Shown: positions 28,664 through 38,905, counted from the first letter of the stretch. The stretch is 64,000 nt of DNA from [Erwinia] mediterraneensis (GCF_900604315.1 NZ_LR026979.1:62001-126000); one strand, 5' to 3'. Notes: generated by a model not told the origin, from the letters alone. Numbers and translations are program-made.

Positions 28664-28994
28664 ATGGCGAAAGAACGTTTATATGATGATGTAATAGTGG
28701 ATGCTCTTAAAGAAGACCCTGCCTTTGCTCAAGCCTACTTGCATCAGGCATTCCTTGATATGGATGAAGAAGGGGGACAGGAAGCCTCTTTACTTGCGTT
28801 ACCTCATATTGTTACTTGCGTTACGTCATATTGTTGAAGCCAGAGGCGGTATGGCTTCCGTTGCTCAGAAAGCGAGAGTCTCACGCGAATCGCTTTATCG
28901 CACACTTTCTCCGGCAGGTAACCTGACGTTAAAAACACTCCGCAGTGTCGTTCATGCAACCGGTTTCCAGTTCTCCACGCTCGCCAGTGCCTGA
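28664..28994 (+). pseudogene. HigA-like antitoxin gene, frameshifted by tandem duplication
   Basis: The frame opens MAKERLYDDVIVDALKEDP and shifts after GQEASLLAL; the HTH (ASVAQKARVSRESLYRTLS, ending TLASA) is intact in another frame to TGA at 28992-28994. A 22-bp tandem duplication at 28791-28834 causes the shift; removing one unit restores a continuous antitoxin of about 102 residues. Follows the dead toxin directly. Confidence 0.8.
28791..28834. repeat. 22-bp tandem duplication in antitoxin gene
   Basis: Units 28791-28812 and 28813-28834 differ at one base (C/G at 28803/28825). The length is not a multiple of three and breaks the antitoxin frame. Confidence 0.9.
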
Positions 28995-29339
28995 AGAAGG
29001 TGCCAGGCTGCTGTCAGATGCGGATGATGATCATCGTCTGACAGCTTGCCGGGATAACACTGCCTTTGTGCCATATTGACCAGCCCACACTTATCCACAG
29101 AAAATGGGGATAGCCTGTGTATGAAAAAGTATAAAAAACAGGCGCGGCTGCTCCTGTATTAACCTTCCATGGGGCCTGTTCTGCTTACCGGGCGGTATTG
29201 ACCGATAAGGGTGACACTGTCACGACAGAGAGGAGTCTGGTTCCTTGTCCTGGCTTACCGGCGCAGATGCAGCTCACGACGACAGCGCAGCACAGGCTGT
29301 CGTCGCGGGCAGAAGCACACCTTCCTGAGTGACGAAACC
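28995..29339. other. 345-bp intergenic region with two hairpins
   Basis: No gene seen. A 9-bp stem at 29010-29018/29037-29045 follows the dead antitoxin gene. A perfect 10-bp stem at 29277-29286/29296-29305 lies 35 bp downstream of the kinase gene on the minus strand and may terminate the ribitol operon, though no T-run follows. Confidence 0.5.
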
Positions 29340-30971
29340 TCATCCCTCCAGCTGTCGCGCACTCTCCTGCAGTCGCTGAAAAGTCGTATAGCGCAACTGA
29401 TGACGTTCCAGGTATGACACGGCAGGCAGATATTCATGGGCAACGGACGAATAGCGCGCCATGCCTTCGCTGACCGAGGCCACAATCCCACCCGCCGTCG
29501 CGGCGAGAATCGCGGTGCCCAGCAGCACTGGTTCACTGGCGCGGGTTGCCAGCACCGGGCGGCCGGTGGTATCAGCCAGTAGCTGACGGATTAAGGGATG
29601 CTGTCCTGCGCCGCCGCTGACCACTATATGCTCAATGGGCGCACCGGCCTGCTCCTGTACCTCAATAATTTGCCGCAGCCCGTAACCAATGCCACAGATT
29701 CCGGCGATATACAGCGCCAGCAGATTATCCGGAGCGTTTTCCATTCCCAGACCGGCAATAATGGCCCGGGCGTGGGGATCGGCAAAGGGGGCGCGGTTGC
29801 CCAGAAATTCCGGCACCACATGAATGCCGTGAGTATGTTCGACCGCGGCGGAGGCGTCAGACACTTTTTCCAGCACCCGATCCGCCAGCAGTACCGGTAA
29901 GGGCACCGACCGTTCTCTGGCAAGCCGGGCGGCTTGCGCGGCTGCCGGATGAAATGCCAGCAACTGATCGATGGCAGCGCCAGCGGCACTCTGCCCGCCT
30001 TCGTTCAGCCACATACCTGGCACCATGGCTGAATAATAGGGGCCCCAGACGCCGGGAATAAATACCGGATCGCGGGTGGTGGTCATGGTGCAGGAAGAGG
30101 TGCCAAATACATAGGCGAGGTTCTGCGTCGCCTCTCCCCGGGCGCCAGCCGTCCCGATGCCTCCTGCATGGGCATCGATCATCCCGGCGGCGACTGGCGT
30201 GCCGATCGGCAGTCCCAGCTCCGCTGCCGCCTCTGCGGTCAGGCCGTTGCCACAGCGCGTGCCCGGCTCGACAATCTGCTGACCGATACGCCTGAACTGC
30301 TCATCAGCCAGCTCTGGCAGGCCAATCTGCCGAAAATAGTCTGCATCCCAGCGTTTCTCATGGGCCACATAGGTCCATTTACAGGTCACTGTGCAGGTCG
30401 AGCGCGCCAGATCGCCGGTGCAGCGCCAGGTAAGGAAATCGGCCAGATCAAAGAATTGCCATGCCTGATCAAAAGTTTCGCGCCGGTTTTCCTTCAGCCA
30501 GAGAATCTTGGGCGTCTCCATCTCGGGCGAGATTTTGCCGCCCACGTATTGCAACACCGGATGACCAAGCGCATTGATGCGCTCAGCCTGTTCAGTCGCA
30601 CGATGATCCATCCAGACAATAATATTGCGATCGTTATTGCCGCTGTCGCTGGTCGCCAGCGGCGCGCCAGCTGCATCCAGCACTACCAGCGAACAGGTGG
30701 CATCAAAACTGATACCGGCCACCTGTTGCGGGTCCACGCCCGACTGCGCCAGCGCCTCCTGCACTGCTGTACACACCGCCTGCCAGATCTCGCGGCTGGA
30801 CTGCTCAACAATATGACCCGGCCCACGAAAAACAGTGATCTCCCGTTTAGCTGTCGCCAGCATGTCGCCTGCCTGATCAAATATCCCTGCGCGCGCACTG
30901 GCGGTACCGACATCCACGCCGATCATCACGCGATTATCCGCTACGCGTTTCTCCTGTGGTTCGCTGTTCAT
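29340..30971 (-). CDS. rbtK: FGGY-family pentulose kinase, probably D-ribulokinase
   Basis: A 543-residue FGGY carbohydrate kinase: N-terminal phosphate-binding MIGVDVGTASARAGIFD, substrate-side GMIDAHAGGIG, and C-terminal ATP-site VVSGGAGQHPLIRQLLADTTGRPV. These are marks of the ribulo/ribitol kinase branch. Next to ribitol dehydrogenase it should phosphorylate D-ribulose to D-ribulose 5-phosphate. The start at 30971 (after GGGAG) is preferred over an upstream in-frame start at 31013. It is the last gene of a minus-strand operon with rbtD and the ABC genes. Confidence 0.75.
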   Translation of the reverse strand: MNSEPQEKRVADNRVMIGVDVGTASARAGIFDQAGDMLATAKREITVFRGPGHIVEQSSREIWQAVCTAVQEALAQSGVDPQQVAGISFDATCSLVVLDAAGAPLATSDSGNNDRNIIVWMDHRATEQAERINALGHPVLQYVGGKISPEMETPKILWLKENRRETFDQAWQFFDLADFLTWRCTGDLARSTCTVTCKWTYVAHEKRWDADYFRQIGLPELADEQFRRIGQQIVEPGTRCGNGLTAEAAAELGLPIGTPVAAGMIDAHAGGIGTAGARGEATQNLAYVFGTSSCTMTTTRDPVFIPGVWGPYYSAMVPGMWLNEGGQSAAGAAIDQLLAFHPAAAQAARLARERSVPLPVLLADRVLEKVSDASAAVEHTHGIHVVPEFLGNRAPFADPHARAIIAGLGMENAPDNLLALYIAGICGIGYGLRQIIEVQEQAGAPIEHIVVSGGAGQHPLIRQLLADTTGRPVLATRASEPVLLGTAILAATAGGIVASVSEGMARYSSVAHEYLPAVSYLERHQLRYTTFQRLQESARQLEG

Positions 30972-31021
30972 TCGCTCTCCCTTCACATGCTGATAACTCA
31001 ACGTCTCGATCACCCGGGCAC

Positions 31022-31750
31022 TCAGAGGTCAACGCTGTTAGGCAGGATCACCAGATCGCGTACCGTGACATTACGTGGGCGCGTAACCATAAACAGTACC
31101 GCTTCGGCGACTTCTTTGGGCTGCATCAGGCTGCCGTTGGCCAGCGCCTCTTCCATCTTCTCTTTTGGCCAGTCATCCAGCAGCGCGGTCACCACCGGTC
31201 CGGGCAGAACGGCACCGACACGCACACCATGCTTCGAGACCTGGCGGCGGGTGGTATGGACAAAGGCCTGCACGGCAAACTTAGAGGCGGTATAGATGGG
31301 TTCCCAGATCACCGGCACAACACCCGCAATGGAACTGGTAAACAGGATATCACCCGATTTTTGCGCAATCATATGGGGCAAGACCGCATGTACGCTGCGA
31401 AAGGCGGCATTGATATTCAGGTTCAGCATGCGATCCCACTCATCCGGATTACCCTCTTCAATCGGGCCGCCGACGTAAGCACCCGCGTTAGCATAGAAGA
31501 TATCCAGTCCGCCCGCCGCATCCAGTATCCCCTGTAGCATGCCGGAGACCTCCTGCGGCTTCAGCAGATCGATGACCAGTGGAAACGCATTGTCGCCCAG
31601 CTCACGGGTCAGCTGCTCCAGCCGGTCGCCTGCGCGATCGATCATCACAACTTTTGCGCCGGCGTTCAGAAAGGTACGGGCGCACTCCAGGCCAATCCCC
31701 GATGCAGCACCGGTGATAGCGACAACTTTGTTTTCAAGCGAGTTATGCAT
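31022..31750 (-). CDS. rbtD: Ribitol 2-dehydrogenase
   Basis: A 242-residue SDR that oxidises ribitol to D-ribulose with [11 protein letters not shown] at 13-20, NAG at 88-90, Ser140, Tyr153 and Lys157 (YTASK). Long stretches agree with Klebsiella ribitol dehydrogenase as remembered, such as [20 protein letters not shown] and the end [12 protein letters not shown] at 31750 follows CAGGAG; a longer open frame upstream runs through the permease gene and is not real. It lies between the ABC permease and the kinase. Confidence 0.9.
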   Translation of the reverse strand: MHNSLENKVVAITGAASGIGLECARTFLNAGAKVVMIDRAGDRLEQLTRELGDNAFPLVIDLLKPQEVSGMLQGILDAAGGLDIFYANAGAYVGGPIEEGNPDEWDRMLNLNINAAFRSVHAVLPHMIAQKSGDILFTSSIAGVVPVIWEPIYTASKFAVQAFVHTTRRQVSKHGVRVGAVLPGPVVTALLDDWPKEKMEEALANGSLMQPKEVAEAVLFMVTRPRNVTVRDLVILPNSVDL

Positions 31751-31779
31751 AAATCTTTCTCCTGTTGAAATAGGGATGT

Positions 31780-33030
31780 TCAGGCACGACCGTGCGTGAC
31801 ACGAGAGCGCCGGGCAAGTGAGTCGACAATAACGGCAATGGCCAGCACGCCGCCGGTGATCATATAACGCAGCGAAGAGGGCAGATTCAGCAGCGTCAGG
31901 CCGTTGGAAATAGACTGAATGACGATAATCCCCAGCAACGCCGACCAGGCACTGCCACGGCCGCCAAACAGGCTGGTTCCGCCAATCACCGCGGCCGCGA
32001 TAGCATTCAGGTTGACGTCGCCAGTACCGGCCTGCTGGCTGGCGGATGCCAGACGCGAGGCAGCCAGAATCCCGCCAATGGTGGCGAAGGTGGTACAGAG
32101 GACAAAAGCGCTGACATAAATTGCCCGCACATTGATCCCGGAACGACGCGCCGCTTCGCGGTTGCCGCCGACGGCAAACATTGAGCGTCCCCATTTAGTA
32201 CGTTTCAGCGCGTAGTTAAGCAGCGCCGCAAACACCACAAACAGGCCAAAGATCCAGGGGATGCCGCGGCCCATGTTCAGGTAGAAAACCGCGAATTCAA
32301 AGACCGCCGTCAGCACAATGGCGCGTACTAACAGGGCGCTCACTGGCTCGGAGGAGAGGTTCACCTGCGCACGGCGCGCACGGGTTCTGACGCCCTGAAT
32401 CACCATCAGTACACCAGGCAGCAGGGCAACCAGATGAGCAAACCAGCCGGGCATCACCATAATCTGACCAAAGCGCACCAGCGGTGAGATATAGGGCAGG
32501 TTAATGCTGCCGGATGGACCCAGGATATAGAGCTGCATGCCCAGCAGTGCCAGCAGTCCGGCCAGCGTGGCGACGAAACTGGGCATGCCGAGGCGGTTAT
32601 ACAGCAGGGCATAGACCAGCCCCACCAGCACGCCGACCACCAGCGCCATGGCAATTGCGGCAGCCACGGGCCAGCCCATATTGACCCACAGTACGCCAAT
32701 AATCGCCGAGGCGAGTCCGCTCATGGAACCCACAGAGAGATCGATCTCGCCCAGCATCAGCACGCAGACGATGCCCAGCGAAATAAACCCGACAGTCGCG
32801 CAGTCAAACAGCAGGTTGACCAGGTTATTGGGCGCCAGATACACCGGATTAAGGATGCTGAACACGGTAGAAATCAGGATCAGGCCGAGCACCACCGGCA
32901 ACATGCCCAGATCGCCGGTTTTGATGCGGGCGATAAACGCGCGCAGTACGCCGGAAAGGCTTTCGTTATGCTGCACGCGTTCATCGCTGCGATCGAGCGC
33001 GGCAGGCGTTTTTTTCAGGGTAGTGTTCAT
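31780..33030 (-). CDS. ABC sugar/polyol importer, permease (RbsC/XylH type)
   Basis: A 416-residue permease of the CUT2 family with about ten hydrophobic segments and the conserved [18 protein letters not shown] and [19 protein letters not shown]. It should import ribitol, given the dehydrogenase and kinase downstream. It overlaps the ATPase gene by 4 bp. Confidence 0.85.
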   Translation of the reverse strand: MNTTLKKTPAALDRSDERVQHNESLSGVLRAFIARIKTGDLGMLPVVLGLILISTVFSILNPVYLAPNNLVNLLFDCATVGFISLGIVCVLMLGEIDLSVGSMSGLASAIIGVLWVNMGWPVAAAIAMALVVGVLVGLVYALLYNRLGMPSFVATLAGLLALLGMQLYILGPSGSINLPYISPLVRFGQIMVMPGWFAHLVALLPGVLMVIQGVRTRARRAQVNLSSEPVSALLVRAIVLTAVFEFAVFYLNMGRGIPWIFGLFVVFAALLNYALKRTKWGRSMFAVGGNREAARRSGINVRAIYVSAFVLCTTFATIGGILAASRLASASQQAGTGDVNLNAIAAAVIGGTSLFGGRGSAWSALLGIIVIQSISNGLTLLNLPSSLRYMITGGVLAIAVIVDSLARRSRVTHGRA

Positions 33031-33845
33031 GGTTTCAGACCTCCAGGCTGGCTTTGCTGCGTTTTACGCTCGACCCGACGGGAAACGGCATTCTCTGTGG
33101 CGCCGGTGATCGCCGCGATCAGTTCCTGGTTGGAAGCATCGGGCGTAAAAATGCCGGTATTACGTCCCAGGCGCAGCACCACAATGCGATCAGCCACGGC
33201 GCGCACATCTTCCATGTTGTGACTGATAATAATCACGCCGAGGCCACGTGCGCGGACACGCTCAATCAGGTTCAGCACTTCAGCGGTCTGGGCCACGCCG
33301 AGCGCGGCGGTGGGTTCATCCAGCATGACGATTTTGGGATTGAGCAGCAGCGAGCGAGCAATCGCCACAGTCTGGCGCTGACCGCCAGAGAGGGAAGCGA
33401 CAGGTTCACGCACGGAGGGAATACGTGCCGCCAGTTCCTGTAACAGGGTCCAGGCGCGCACTTCCATGGCGACCTCATCCAGCTGCCAGGGGGCGAGCTC
33501 ATGACCTAAAAACAGATTGGCAACCACATCGAGGTTTTCACACAGCGCCAGGTCCTGAAACACGGTGGCAATACCGTACTCCAGCGCTTTGCCGGGGCTA
33601 TCGAGATGAACCTGTTTGCTCTCAAATTCGACCGTGCCTGAGGTTGGCTGATGCACACCTGCAAGAATTTTCACCAGCGTCGATTTCCCGGCGCCGTTGT
33701 CACCCACCAGCGCCACGACCTCCCCCGCATAGATCTCCAGATCGATATCGGTCAGCGCAGAAACCGCGCCGAAATTTTTCGAAACCTTGCTGAGTTTCAG
33801 TATCGGCTGTGCTGTAGCAGGCGCCTTGTTATTTTCATTCAACAT
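33027..33845 (-). CDS. ABC sugar/polyol importer, single-domain ATPase
   Basis: A 272-residue ATPase with Walker A VGDNGAGKST, signature SLSGGQRQT and Walker B IVMLDEPTAALG. Most CUT2 importers use a tandem ATPase of about 500 residues (RbsA, XylG); this one has a single domain, as in the fructose importer FrcA, and would work as a homodimer. ATG at 33845 is preferred to one at 33884 by domain layout. Confidence 0.85.
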   Translation of the reverse strand: MLNENNKAPATAQPILKLSKVSKNFGAVSALTDIDLEIYAGEVVALVGDNGAGKSTLVKILAGVHQPTSGTVEFESKQVHLDSPGKALEYGIATVFQDLALCENLDVVANLFLGHELAPWQLDEVAMEVRAWTLLQELAARIPSVREPVASLSGGQRQTVAIARSLLLNPKIVMLDEPTAALGVAQTAEVLNLIERVRARGLGVIIISHNMEDVRAVADRIVVLRLGRNTGIFTPDASNQELIAAITGATENAVSRRVERKTQQSQPGGLKP

Positions 33846-33908
33846 GGATATATCCTGGTCAGATAAAAAGACGTCCGCAGACAAGGCTACGGACGTATCA
33901 CTATTGAA

Positions 33909-34952
33909 TTACTGGATACCTGCTTTCTTACAGGCTGCGCTGTATTCACCGGTACAGATCTGTGCCGGGTTCTCGATTTTCTTGTCGAAGATCTCGGCTT
34001 TGATGTTTTTCGCCGTGATCACCGCAGGCATAAACAGCTGGGAAGGCGTGTTATACAGCGTGGTGCTGGCTTTGGGGGTTTTGCCCTGAATCAGTTCCAT
34101 TGCCACGTTGGCAGCAGCGGCGGCCACAATCTCGGAGGGTTTGGAAATGGTGTTGTACTGATCGCCAGCAATAATCAGCTGCAGCGCGGCGATGGTGGCA
34201 TCGTTGCCGGTAACCGGAGGAAGCGGGTTGACCCCGGCAGCTTTGAAGGCAGCGATGGCACCGCCACCCGTACCGTCGTTAGCCGCAACCACCCCTTTGA
34301 TTTGATCGCCGAAGCGGGTGATCTGGCCAGCTGTCCACTCCTGCGCTTTGGGCGGTGCCCACTCCGGCGTATCGTACTCAGCCAGGGTTTTGTAACCTGA
34401 ATCCTTCAGCCCGCGATGGATACCGTCGCGAATCAGTCCGGCCGCGGCATCGGTGGGGGAGCCGTTAATCTGCAGCACGCCCGCGCCCTGCGGCACGCCG
34501 CTCTCTTTCAGATGATCGACCAGCGATTTTGAAATCGCATAGCCAATCCCTTCGTTATCAAAGGAGACGTAGAAGTCCGCCGGTTTATCGGGGATCGGGC
34601 GGTCATAGGCGATCACTTTGACATCCTGCGAATGGGCGATTTCCACCAGGCCCGCGGCGGCAGAGGAATCCACCGGGTCCAGCACAATCACTTTCGCTCC
34701 CTGGGCGATCACAGAGTTGAATTGCTGTTGCTGCAGTGAGGCGTTGGCATTGGCGTTCTGATAAATCACCTTACAGTCGGCGCACAGTTTCGCCATTTCA
34801 GTTTTGAAACCCGGATAGTCATGCTGTTCATAGCGGGTAGACGCCTGATCGGGCATCAGAAACGCCACGGTCGCGGAGTCTGCAGCCCGGGCAGCACCTG
34901 CAACGCAAGCCATCACGACAGCGGATGCCATTAGTACATTGCGATAACTCAT
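33909..34952 (-). CDS. ABC sugar/polyol importer, periplasmic binding protein
   Basis: A 347-residue CUT2 binding protein. The signal peptide ends near Ala-Arg-Ala-Ala-Asp (about residue 24); mature motifs include FLMPDQASTRYEQHDYPGF, DPVDSSAAAGLV, AYDRPI and VVAANDGTGGGAI, close to XylF-type proteins. GAGGAGAAGAGAG precedes ATG 34952. First gene of the minus-strand operon; with its neighbours it probably takes up ribitol. Confidence 0.85.
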   Translation of the reverse strand: MSYRNVLMASAVVMACVAGAARAADSATVAFLMPDQASTRYEQHDYPGFKTEMAKLCADCKVIYQNANANASLQQQQFNSVIAQGAKVIVLDPVDSSAAAGLVEIAHSQDVKVIAYDRPIPDKPADFYVSFDNEGIGYAISKSLVDHLKESGVPQGAGVLQINGSPTDAAAGLIRDGIHRGLKDSGYKTLAEYDTPEWAPPKAQEWTAGQITRFGDQIKGVVAANDGTGGGAIAAFKAAGVNPLPPVTGNDATIAALQLIIAGDQYNTISKPSEIVAAAAANVAMELIQGKTPKASTTLYNTPSQLFMPAVITAKNIKAEIFDKKIENPAQICTGEYSAACKKAGIQ

Positions 34953-35230
34953 CTCTCTTCTCCTCGGTTGGACGGGAAAACATTTCAGCGCATTTCCGGG
35001 CATGCTGGCCGGAACAGTGGCTACTGAAAAACGGGACGGAGAAAGGTGCTGCGGGACATCAGGGGGTCTGTAAGGAAATACAGGCTTCTCCCGGCTGGCT
35101 TTTTCCTCAACGTTTTTTCATTGTTATTACATTCTGGTTTCATCGACTTTACATTTGCTCAATCGATGGAGCATGATTGTCACTATTGAAAATTAGTGTC
35201 AAGCTGAGCCAAAAAGGGAGATATAAATTT

Positions 35231-36250
35231 GTGATTGAAAGCAGGAAAAACAGGAAAACCACTATCTATGATCTCGCTGAACTGAGCGGCGCATCCGCCA
35301 GCGCGGTAAGTTCAGTGCTCAACGGTAGCTGGAAAAAGCGTCGAATCAGTGCAAAGCTGGCAGAAAAGATTACCCGCATCGCTGAGGAGCAGGGCTATGC
35401 GTTAAACAAACAGGCCAGCCTGCTGCGCAGTGAAAAATCCAGAATTATCGGGATGATTGTGCCGAAATACGATAACCGCTATTTCGGGTCGATCGTCGAA
35501 CGCTTTGAAGCGATGGCGCGTGAACGGGGGCTTTTCCCGATTATTACCTGCACCCGCCGCGATCCGGCGCTGGAAATTGAAGCGGCCAGCGCCATGCTCT
35601 CCTATCAGGTGGACTGGATGATCTCAACCGGTGCCACTGACCCTGATAAAATCACCACTATCTGTACTCTGGCCGGGGTGCCGACCCTGAATCTTGATCT
35701 CCCCGGCAAGCTGGCGCCCTCGGTCATTTCCGATAACTATGGCGGCGCAAAAGAGCTGACGCGCCGCATTCTGCGCAACGGTGAAAAACGCCTGGGCCAG
35801 GCACAGCCGCTGATCTTCGTGGGCGGGCGGCGCAGCGATCACAACACCACCGAGCGCCTGCGCGGCTTTACCGATGCGCACCATGAGTTTGGCCTGCAGG
35901 TGGCCGAAGCCAATATTCTGGCCTGCGGCTATGCGCCGGAAAAATCAGAAAATGCCCTGCGGGTTTATCAGCAACAGGGTGATCGGCCGATTGCCGGGCT
36001 GTTTGTGAACTCCACTATTTCGCTGGAAGGGGTGATGAGATGGATGTCAGCGGCCGGCTATAGCGGTGAAAACCAGCTGGCAATGGGCTGCTTCGACTGG
36101 GATCCCTTTGTGGCGCTGTTGGGGTATGACATTGAAATGGTCAGGCAGGATGTCCCGGCCATGCTGGAGGCGGTGTTTAAAATTATCGATGACGGCTCTA
36201 CTGAAAGGCAGTTAATTGAAATTCCCCCGCTGTTTTGTGTGAAACAATAG
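35231..36250 (+). CDS. LacI/GntR-type regulator of the ribitol operon
   Basis: A 339-residue LacI-family protein: N-terminal HTH (TTIYDLAELSGASASAVSSVLNG) with hinge region, then a sugar-binding domain (IIGMIVPKYDNRYFGSIVERFE). The GTG at 35231 with GGGAG upstream gives a normal N-terminus; an in-frame TTG at 35177 would add an unusual basic extension. It is divergent from the binding-protein gene, so it most likely represses the import/catabolic operon. The 278-bp gap contains a CAATC-N10-GATTG dyad at 35160-35179. Confidence 0.8.
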   Translation: MIESRKNRKTTIYDLAELSGASASAVSSVLNGSWKKRRISAKLAEKITRIAEEQGYALNKQASLLRSEKSRIIGMIVPKYDNRYFGSIVERFEAMARERGLFPIITCTRRDPALEIEAASAMLSYQVDWMISTGATDPDKITTICTLAGVPTLNLDLPGKLAPSVISDNYGGAKELTRRILRNGEKRLGQAQPLIFVGGRRSDHNTTERLRGFTDAHHEFGLQVAEANILACGYAPEKSENALRVYQQQGDRPIAGLFVNSTISLEGVMRWMSAAGYSGENQLAMGCFDWDPFVALLGYDIEMVRQDVPAMLEAVFKIIDDGSTERQLIEIPPLFCVKQ

Positions 36251-36295
36251 CCCGCCTGACAAGGGTAGAACCTGCACAAAATCAGGGTGGAAGGT

Positions 36296-37093
36296 ATGCG
36301 CATTAGATTGCATCATGCAACGCCGTTTGTGGCGGCGGAGTCACAGGCTGCGGATTTTCTCCGGGAAACAGAACGGCAATTTTCCCTTCTGAAAAAGGAA
36401 ATTCATCGCAGGAAGGAACGTGACGAATCAGGAAAAATCGCGTTAAATAGCGCCATATTTGCGCAAGTTAACTGCACTGAAGCTATTTTAAAACGCCCGC
36501 AAGAGATAACCCCTGACCAGAAAAAAAGATTGCATCTACTGCTGATACAATACGGTATGGCTGCGTTGAAATGCGGTGATACTGACTGGGAGAGCTTTGG
36601 CCTTGCGCAGGAAATCTTTCACAATAATGAACAATTTGCTGTCTCAAACGATTTCCTGCCATCCCTGGCTGACCTGCAGAAGAAAAATATTACGCCAGAG
36701 GAGAGGGAATACGCCTGGCGTTGTTGTCAGTATAATTTCGCCTGTAATATCACCTACCTGGGCATGGCTCGCCCCGCTGATCCTTATCAGGCCGGATTCT
36801 CTGACTGGCATGAAAAGTTAATTCCCGCACATATTTCCGCAGAAGTGGCTACCGCGGCAATCAATGCCCGGCTGGCTGAACAGTTGTGCCTTGCCTCGTT
36901 ACAGGCAGTTCCCTCTGAGCAGCGGGACCCGCTGGCCATTGCGCTGAAAAGCCTGAACAGGTTTTACGACCGTTATCTGCAATGCACAAGCCCGGAGCGG
37001 GACTGGGACCTGATATCCGATGGCAGAATTTTACGTCTGGGGATGGGGGTTTTTCTGCCCGCTGAAATAAAACGCAAATTAGATCTCGATTAA
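36296..37093 (+). CDS. Hypothetical protein, 265 aa
   Basis: Not recognised. Predicted soluble and helical, without signal peptide or membrane spans; several Cys (YAWRCCQYNFACN) and a charged N-terminal helix. ATG at 36296 follows GGGTGGAAGG; an in-frame GTG lies at 36287. Composition is more AT-rich in its first half than in the surrounding catabolic genes. It stands between the LacI-type regulator and an SDR on the same strand, with no functional hint from either. Confidence 0.6.
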   Translation: MRIRLHHATPFVAAESQAADFLRETERQFSLLKKEIHRRKERDESGKIALNSAIFAQVNCTEAILKRPQEITPDQKKRLHLLLIQYGMAALKCGDTDWESFGLAQEIFHNNEQFAVSNDFLPSLADLQKKNITPEEREYAWRCCQYNFACNITYLGMARPADPYQAGFSDWHEKLIPAHISAEVATAAINARLAEQLCLASLQAVPSEQRDPLAIALKSLNRFYDRYLQCTSPERDWDLISDGRILRLGMGVFLPAEIKRKLDLD

Positions 37094-37199
37094 CTGCCAG
37101 CAAAGGCAGCAGGAGAGTCTGTTCCCGGTGCAGTAGCGGCTACACTTAAGCTCTGACTTTTTGGTGACTGTCTCCTGATTCGGGTGAGGAAAGCAGCGT

Positions 37200-37940
37200 A
37201 TGAACATGAATATCAGCGGCAAAGTGGTGGTGATTACCGGAGCCAGCAGCGGCATTGGCGAAGCCACGGCACGACGCTTAAGCGCTGAAGGCGCCTGTGT
37301 CGTACTGGGCGCCCGGCGTCTGGACAGGCTAAAAGCGCTTGCCCGCGACATTGTGGCTTCCGGCGGCAGGGTGGAAGTGGTGCAGACAGATGTCACGAAC
37401 CGGCTGGACGTTGAAGCGCTGGTGGAAAAGGCGGTAACAGTGTTTGGCCGCGTTGATGTGCTGATCAATAACGCCGGTATTATGCCGAATTCCCGCCTCG
37501 ACCAGCTGCGGGTAGAGGACTGGGAGCGCGCTATCGACGTCAATCTGAAAGGCACTTTGTACGGTATCGCTGCCGTGCTGCCGGTGATGAAGAGCCAGAA
37601 AAGCGGTCATATCATTAATATTTCCTCGCTCTCCGGCCACCGGGTACGCCCGACCAGCGCGGTCTACTCGGCCACAAAATTTGGCGTACGCGCCATTTCT
37701 GAAGGGCTGCGCATGGAAATGACGCCTTATAACATCCGCAGCACGCTTATTTCTCCGGGTCCGGTTGATACCGATCTGCCTTCCAGCGTCACTGACCAGG
37801 CGGTCGCAGAGCAGGTACGCAAAATTCACGAAATGGCGATCCCGGCTGATACCCTGGCTGAGGCTATTGCTTTTGCCATCAGCCAGCCGGAAAGCGTCGA
37901 TATTAACGAAATCCTGTTACGCCCGACCGCCATGGAGTAA
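37200..37940 (+). CDS. SDR-family NAD(P)-dependent oxidoreductase
   Basis: A 246-residue classical [11 protein letters not shown] at residues 13-20, NNAGIMPNS in the 90s, Ser in NISSLSGH, Tyr-X3-Lys in YSATKFG. Resembles the YdfG-like/serine 3-dehydrogenase group by motif pattern. Substrate unknown. It converges with the alpha/beta-hydrolase gene, with 38 bp between them. Confidence 0.85.
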   Translation: MNMNISGKVVVITGASSGIGEATARRLSAEGACVVLGARRLDRLKALARDIVASGGRVEVVQTDVTNRLDVEALVEKAVTVFGRVDVLINNAGIMPNSRLDQLRVEDWERAIDVNLKGTLYGIAAVLPVMKSQKSGHIINISSLSGHRVRPTSAVYSATKFGVRAISEGLRMEMTPYNIRSTLISPGPVDTDLPSSVTDQAVAEQVRKIHEMAIPADTLAEAIAFAISQPESVDINEILLRPTAME

Positions 37941-37978
37941 GCCAGAATTCACGCGGCGTACGCACAACAGCAAGCGGG

Positions 37979-38905
37979 TCAGATAAAGAAGGCGCTCAGT
38001 TCTCTGGCAATCGCCTGAGGCTGTTCCTCCGGCAGAAAATGCCCGCAGTGAGGCACCACCACGCCCGTGACCTCATCCGCAAAAGCCCGTAAAGGCGCCG
38101 CCATATCCGCGATGGAGCCCTGTCCGGCACTGACTGCCAGTATCGGCATTTTCAGCTTCCCTTTTGCCTGTAAGTCCCGGTTCTGCTGAGCTGACTGCGT
38201 CACGGCCCGGTAAAAGGCCAGACCCGCGCGTAGCCCGCCGCTGGAGCAGAATACGCGCAGGTATTCGTTGATATCTTCATCAGAAAAAGTATCCGGTGCC
38301 GCCGTTTTTCTTTTCAGAAACCACTCCAGATAAAGACGTTCGCGTCCGGCAATCAGCGCTTCCGGCAGATCGGGCAGGGTATGGAAAGCAAAATGCCAGG
38401 TTTTCCAGGCGTTGTCTGGCGAGACGGGCAGCGCCTCTGGCAGGGTGACCCCCGGAATTCCCGCATCCAGCAGCGCCAGCTTTCTCACCTCGTCCGGATA
38501 GCGCGCCGCACAGGGCCAGGCCACCCAGGCGCCGACATCATGGGCGGCCAGAAAATAGCGGTGGATCCTGAGTTGCCTCAGCAGTCCGTGTACTTTTTCC
38601 GCCAGAGAACGGGTATCGTAGCCCGTTTCCGGCCGGTCAGAATCACCCTGGCCGGGAAGATCGGGCGCAACAATATGATAAGTGGCGCCCATCTGCTGCA
38701 TCACTTTCCGCCACGCATACCAGCTCTGTGGGAAACCCGCCAGTAATACCAGGGTATCGCCCGCCGGATTGCCGCCGGTGACATAATGTATTCTGACGCC
38801 CTCTATCGTGGCATAACGGTGTTCAAAACCCGGCACTGTTTTATCACTCCAGCTGGCAGGTTCTGCATGTGCCTGGCGGAGTTCAGGTATTGCGCGATGT
38901 GTCAT
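37979..38905 (-). CDS. Alpha/beta hydrolase, epoxide-hydrolase-like
   Basis: A 308-residue hydrolase. The nucleophile is Asp123 in AAHDVGAW, the arrangement of epoxide hydrolases and haloalkane/fluoroacetate dehalogenases rather than Ser esterases; oxyanion-hole loop AGFPQSW, PDLPGQGDSDRP, and the base His in PHCGHFLPEEQP. The start at 38905 is preferred to 38959. It follows the TetR gene by 85 bp on the same strand and is probably controlled by it. Confidence 0.8.
   Translation of the reverse strand: MTHRAIPELRQAHAEPASWSDKTVPGFEHRYATIEGVRIHYVTGGNPAGDTLVLLAGFPQSWYAWRKVMQQMGATYHIVAPDLPGQGDSDRPETGYDTRSLAEKVHGLLRQLRIHRYFLAAHDVGAWVAWPCAARYPDEVRKLALLDAGIPGVTLPEALPVSPDNAWKTWHFAFHTLPDLPEALIAGRERLYLEWFLKRKTAAPDTFSDEDINEYLRVFCSSGGLRAGLAFYRAVTQSAQQNRDLQAKGKLKMPILAVSAGQGSIADMAAPLRAFADEVTGVVVPHCGHFLPEEQPQAIARELSAFFI

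Noticed and set aside
29091-29099. Perfect DnaA box TTATCCACA
   Set aside because: Only one copy, no cluster or AT-rich unwinding region; about 0.5 such matches are expected by chance in 64 kb.
31751-32194. N-terminal extension of the ribitol dehydrogenase
   Set aside because: The extra frame overlaps the permease gene out of frame; the true start at 31750 has a good ribosome site and family-like N-terminus.
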